From Alteromonas marina (GTDB lineage: Bacteria; Pseudomonadota; Gammaproteobacteria; Enterobacterales; Alteromonadaceae): a stretch of DNA of 64,000 nt. The stretch covers positions 1 through 64,000 of the forward strand of contig NZ_JWLW01000010.1 of assembly GCF_000808575.1 (NCBI RefSeq), in the 5' to 3' direction. The translations under genes and the position numbers were made by a program. A model generated the notes under the pieces. It did no database searches. It had not been told where the DNA came from and worked only from the letters and a program-made list of their open reading frames with translations. Position 1 is the first letter of the stretch. Every line of letters begins with the position of its first letter. This document shows positions 62,677 to 64,000 of this stretch, in pieces.

Positions 62677-64000
62677 CTAGCCTTTAATACCGCTGTGACG
62701 AAGCAAAGCGTCAACTTGCGGCTCGCGCCCCCTAAAAGCAACAAACAAGTCCATAGGAGGCTTACTGCCGCCCATTTCTAAAATGTTTTCTAAGAACGCT
62801 TTGCCCGTGTCACGGTTAAAAATGCCATCCTCTTCAAACTTGCTGTACGCGTCGGCAGAAAGCACCTCGGCCCACTTATAGCTGTAATAGCCCGCTGCGT
62901 ATCCACCAGCAAATATGTGACCAAAGCCGTTTTGGAAACGGTTAAACGATGGAGGAATGACCACGGCCACCTCTTCACGTACTTTATCCAATGTGCCCTG
63001 TACGTCTACCTCACTGCCCTTTTCGCTATGCAGTAAGAAGTCGAAAAGACTGAATTCAAGCTGGCGTACCATCTGCATCGCTGACTGGTAATCCCGTGCA
63101 GCAAGCATACGCTCTAATAAATCAGCAGGAAGCGGTTCGCCAGTTTCATAGTGACCAGAGATAAAGTTAAGCGCGTCTTCTTCCCAGCACCAGTTTTCTA
63201 AAAATTGGCTTGGCAATTCAACCGCATCCCACGGTACACCGTTAATACCCGACACACCCGCTACGCGCATTTTAGTAAGCATGTGGTGAATACCATGGCC
63301 AAACTCATGGAACATGGTTACCACTTCATCGTGGGTAAATAGCGCTGGCTTATCCCCTACAGGTGCGTTGAAGTTACAGGTAAGGTACGCAACGGGTAGC
63401 TGTAATTCGCCATTCATTTTTTCACGACGTACGCGACATTCATCCATCCACGCGCCGCCACGCTTTTTAGCTCGTGCGTATAAGTCTAGGTAAAAGCTGC
63501 CGCGCATCACATCGGCATCGTCAGTAATGGTGAAGTACCGTACGTCCTTATGCCATGTGTCGATGCCTGGCTGCTCGATAATCTTTAAGCCATACAGGCG
63601 GTGCACCACCTCAAACAGGCCAGACAGTACTTTATCTTCTGGGAAATAAGGGCGCAGCATTTCATCAGAAATCGTGTACTTTTCCTGTTTCAGTTTCTCG
63701 CTGTAATACGGTAAATCCCATGCCGCTAGCTCGCTAACACCATGCTTGTCTTTCGCGTATGCTCGTACTTCTTCGAGTTCTTTTTCTGCCTGAGGCTTAG
63801 ACTTAGCCGCTAAATCACGCAAGAACCCGATGACCTGATCGGTAGAGTCTGCCATTTTGGTTGCTAATGAACGCTCTGCATAGCTTGAAAAGCCTAGCAA
63901 TTCAGCCAGTTCAGTACGCAGCGTTAAAGTCTCTTTGATTATATCGGTGTTATCCCACTTACCCGCATTAGGGCCTTGATCAGACGCTTTTGTGGCATAG
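62677..64000 (-). CDS. prlC: oligopeptidase A (M3 peptidase), 5' end beyond the window
   Basis: The frame is open from 62677 to the right edge, with no stop, and the residues before 63900 (YATKASDQGPNAGKWDNTDI, then KETLTLRTELAELLGF) are typical M3 sequence, so the gene runs on to the right. The metal site is in TMFHEFGHGIHHML (HEFGH, with the second Glu later in SQFLENWCWEEDAL). FAGGYAAGYYSYKWAEVLSA is a conserved M3 segment near the end. Oligopeptidase A is a zinc enzyme that cuts short peptides such as signal peptides. About 440 of the usual 680 residues are present. It is followed by the Tag-like gene. Confidence 0.95.
   Translation of the reverse strand, partial: YATKASDQGPNAGKWDNTDIIKETLTLRTELAELLGFSSYAERSLATKMADSTDQVIGFLRDLAAKSKPQAEKELEEVRAYAKDKHGVSELAAWDLPYYSEKLKQEKYTISDEMLRPYFPEDKVLSGLFEVVHRLYGLKIIEQPGIDTWHKDVRYFTITDDADVMRGSFYLDLYARAKKRGGAWMDECRVRREKMNGELQLPVAYLTCNFNAPVGDKPALFTHDEVVTMFHEFGHGIHHMLTKMRVAGVSGINGVPWDAVELPSQFLENWCWEEDALNFISGHYETGEPLPADLLERMLAARDYQSAMQMVRQLEFSLFDFLLHSEKGSEVDVQGTLDKVREEVAVVIPPSFNRFQNGFGHIFAGGYAAGYYSYKWAEVLSADAYSKFEEDGIFNRDTGKAFLENILEMGGSKPPMDLFVAFRGREPQVDALLRHSGIKG

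Noticed and set aside
1-64000. CRISPR arrays, prophage genes or rRNA genes
   Set aside because: No regularly spaced repeats, no phage structural genes and no rRNA sequences were seen.

Overview
The window looks like chromosomal DNA of a marine gammaproteobacterium of the Alteromonadales, most likely Alteromonas or a close relative. The evidence is the E. coli-like spc/alpha ribosomal order, the ubiE-ubiJ-ubiB and ubiD-fre pairs, rnr-rlmB, a Vibrio-type MotX, TonB-dependent receptors and large secreted TSP3/FG-GAP proteins. The genus is an inference from family content; no search was run.

Region 1 (1-9.3 kb, minus strand) is accessory. An IS66 transposase tail at the left edge is followed by two copies of a two-gene module: a small exported protein, then a giant secreted protein. 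The two giants (1562 and about 975 aa) share a C-terminal beta-propeller-like repeat region but have unrelated N-terminal halves. The small gene of the second copy is cut short by a nonsense codon.

Region 2 (9.3-18.6 kb, minus strand) is an AT-rich, tightly packed operon for a probably sulfated surface glycan. It holds a COG5610-type protein, an RgpF/HAD fusion, two sulfotransferases, two glycosyltransferases and a decayed sulfatase. It lies downstream of a flagellin gene that has a plausible sigma54 promoter.

Region 3 (18.8-27.6 kb, minus strand) is the complete spc and alpha ribosomal operons, rplN to rplQ, including the short rpmD and rpmJ. A terminator, promoter and leader lie between rpmJ and rpsM. 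The S10 operon that normally precedes rplN is absent; a hybrid histidine kinase lies there instead.

Region 4 (27.6-37 kb, minus strand): hybrid histidine kinase, DUF4397-like lipoprotein, secreted subtilase, and rnr-rlmB.

Region 5 (37-48.8 kb): a Tat-exported PhoD-like phosphatase with a good Pho box, a ParE/RHH toxin-antitoxin pair with a visible operator, a TonB receptor with Pho-box-like repeats, a PepSY lipoprotein plus cytochrome b561, motX behind a near-consensus sigma28 promoter, ubiD-fre, and an M28 peptidase.

Region 6 (48.9-64 kb): periplasmic binding-like protein, bacteriophytochrome hybrid kinase, a GbsR-type regulator in an operon with cytochrome bd (CioAB type), an unknown 54-aa protein with a strong promoter and terminator, Lrp regulator, cold-shock protein with a long leader, the ubiEJB operon, a Tag-like glycosylase and a partial oligopeptidase A gene running off the right edge.

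Candidates for undescribed biology are the duplicated small/giant secreted module (0.3-9.1 kb), the sulfotransferase-rich glycan operon next to flagellin, the GbsR-CioAB unit and the 54-aa protein.
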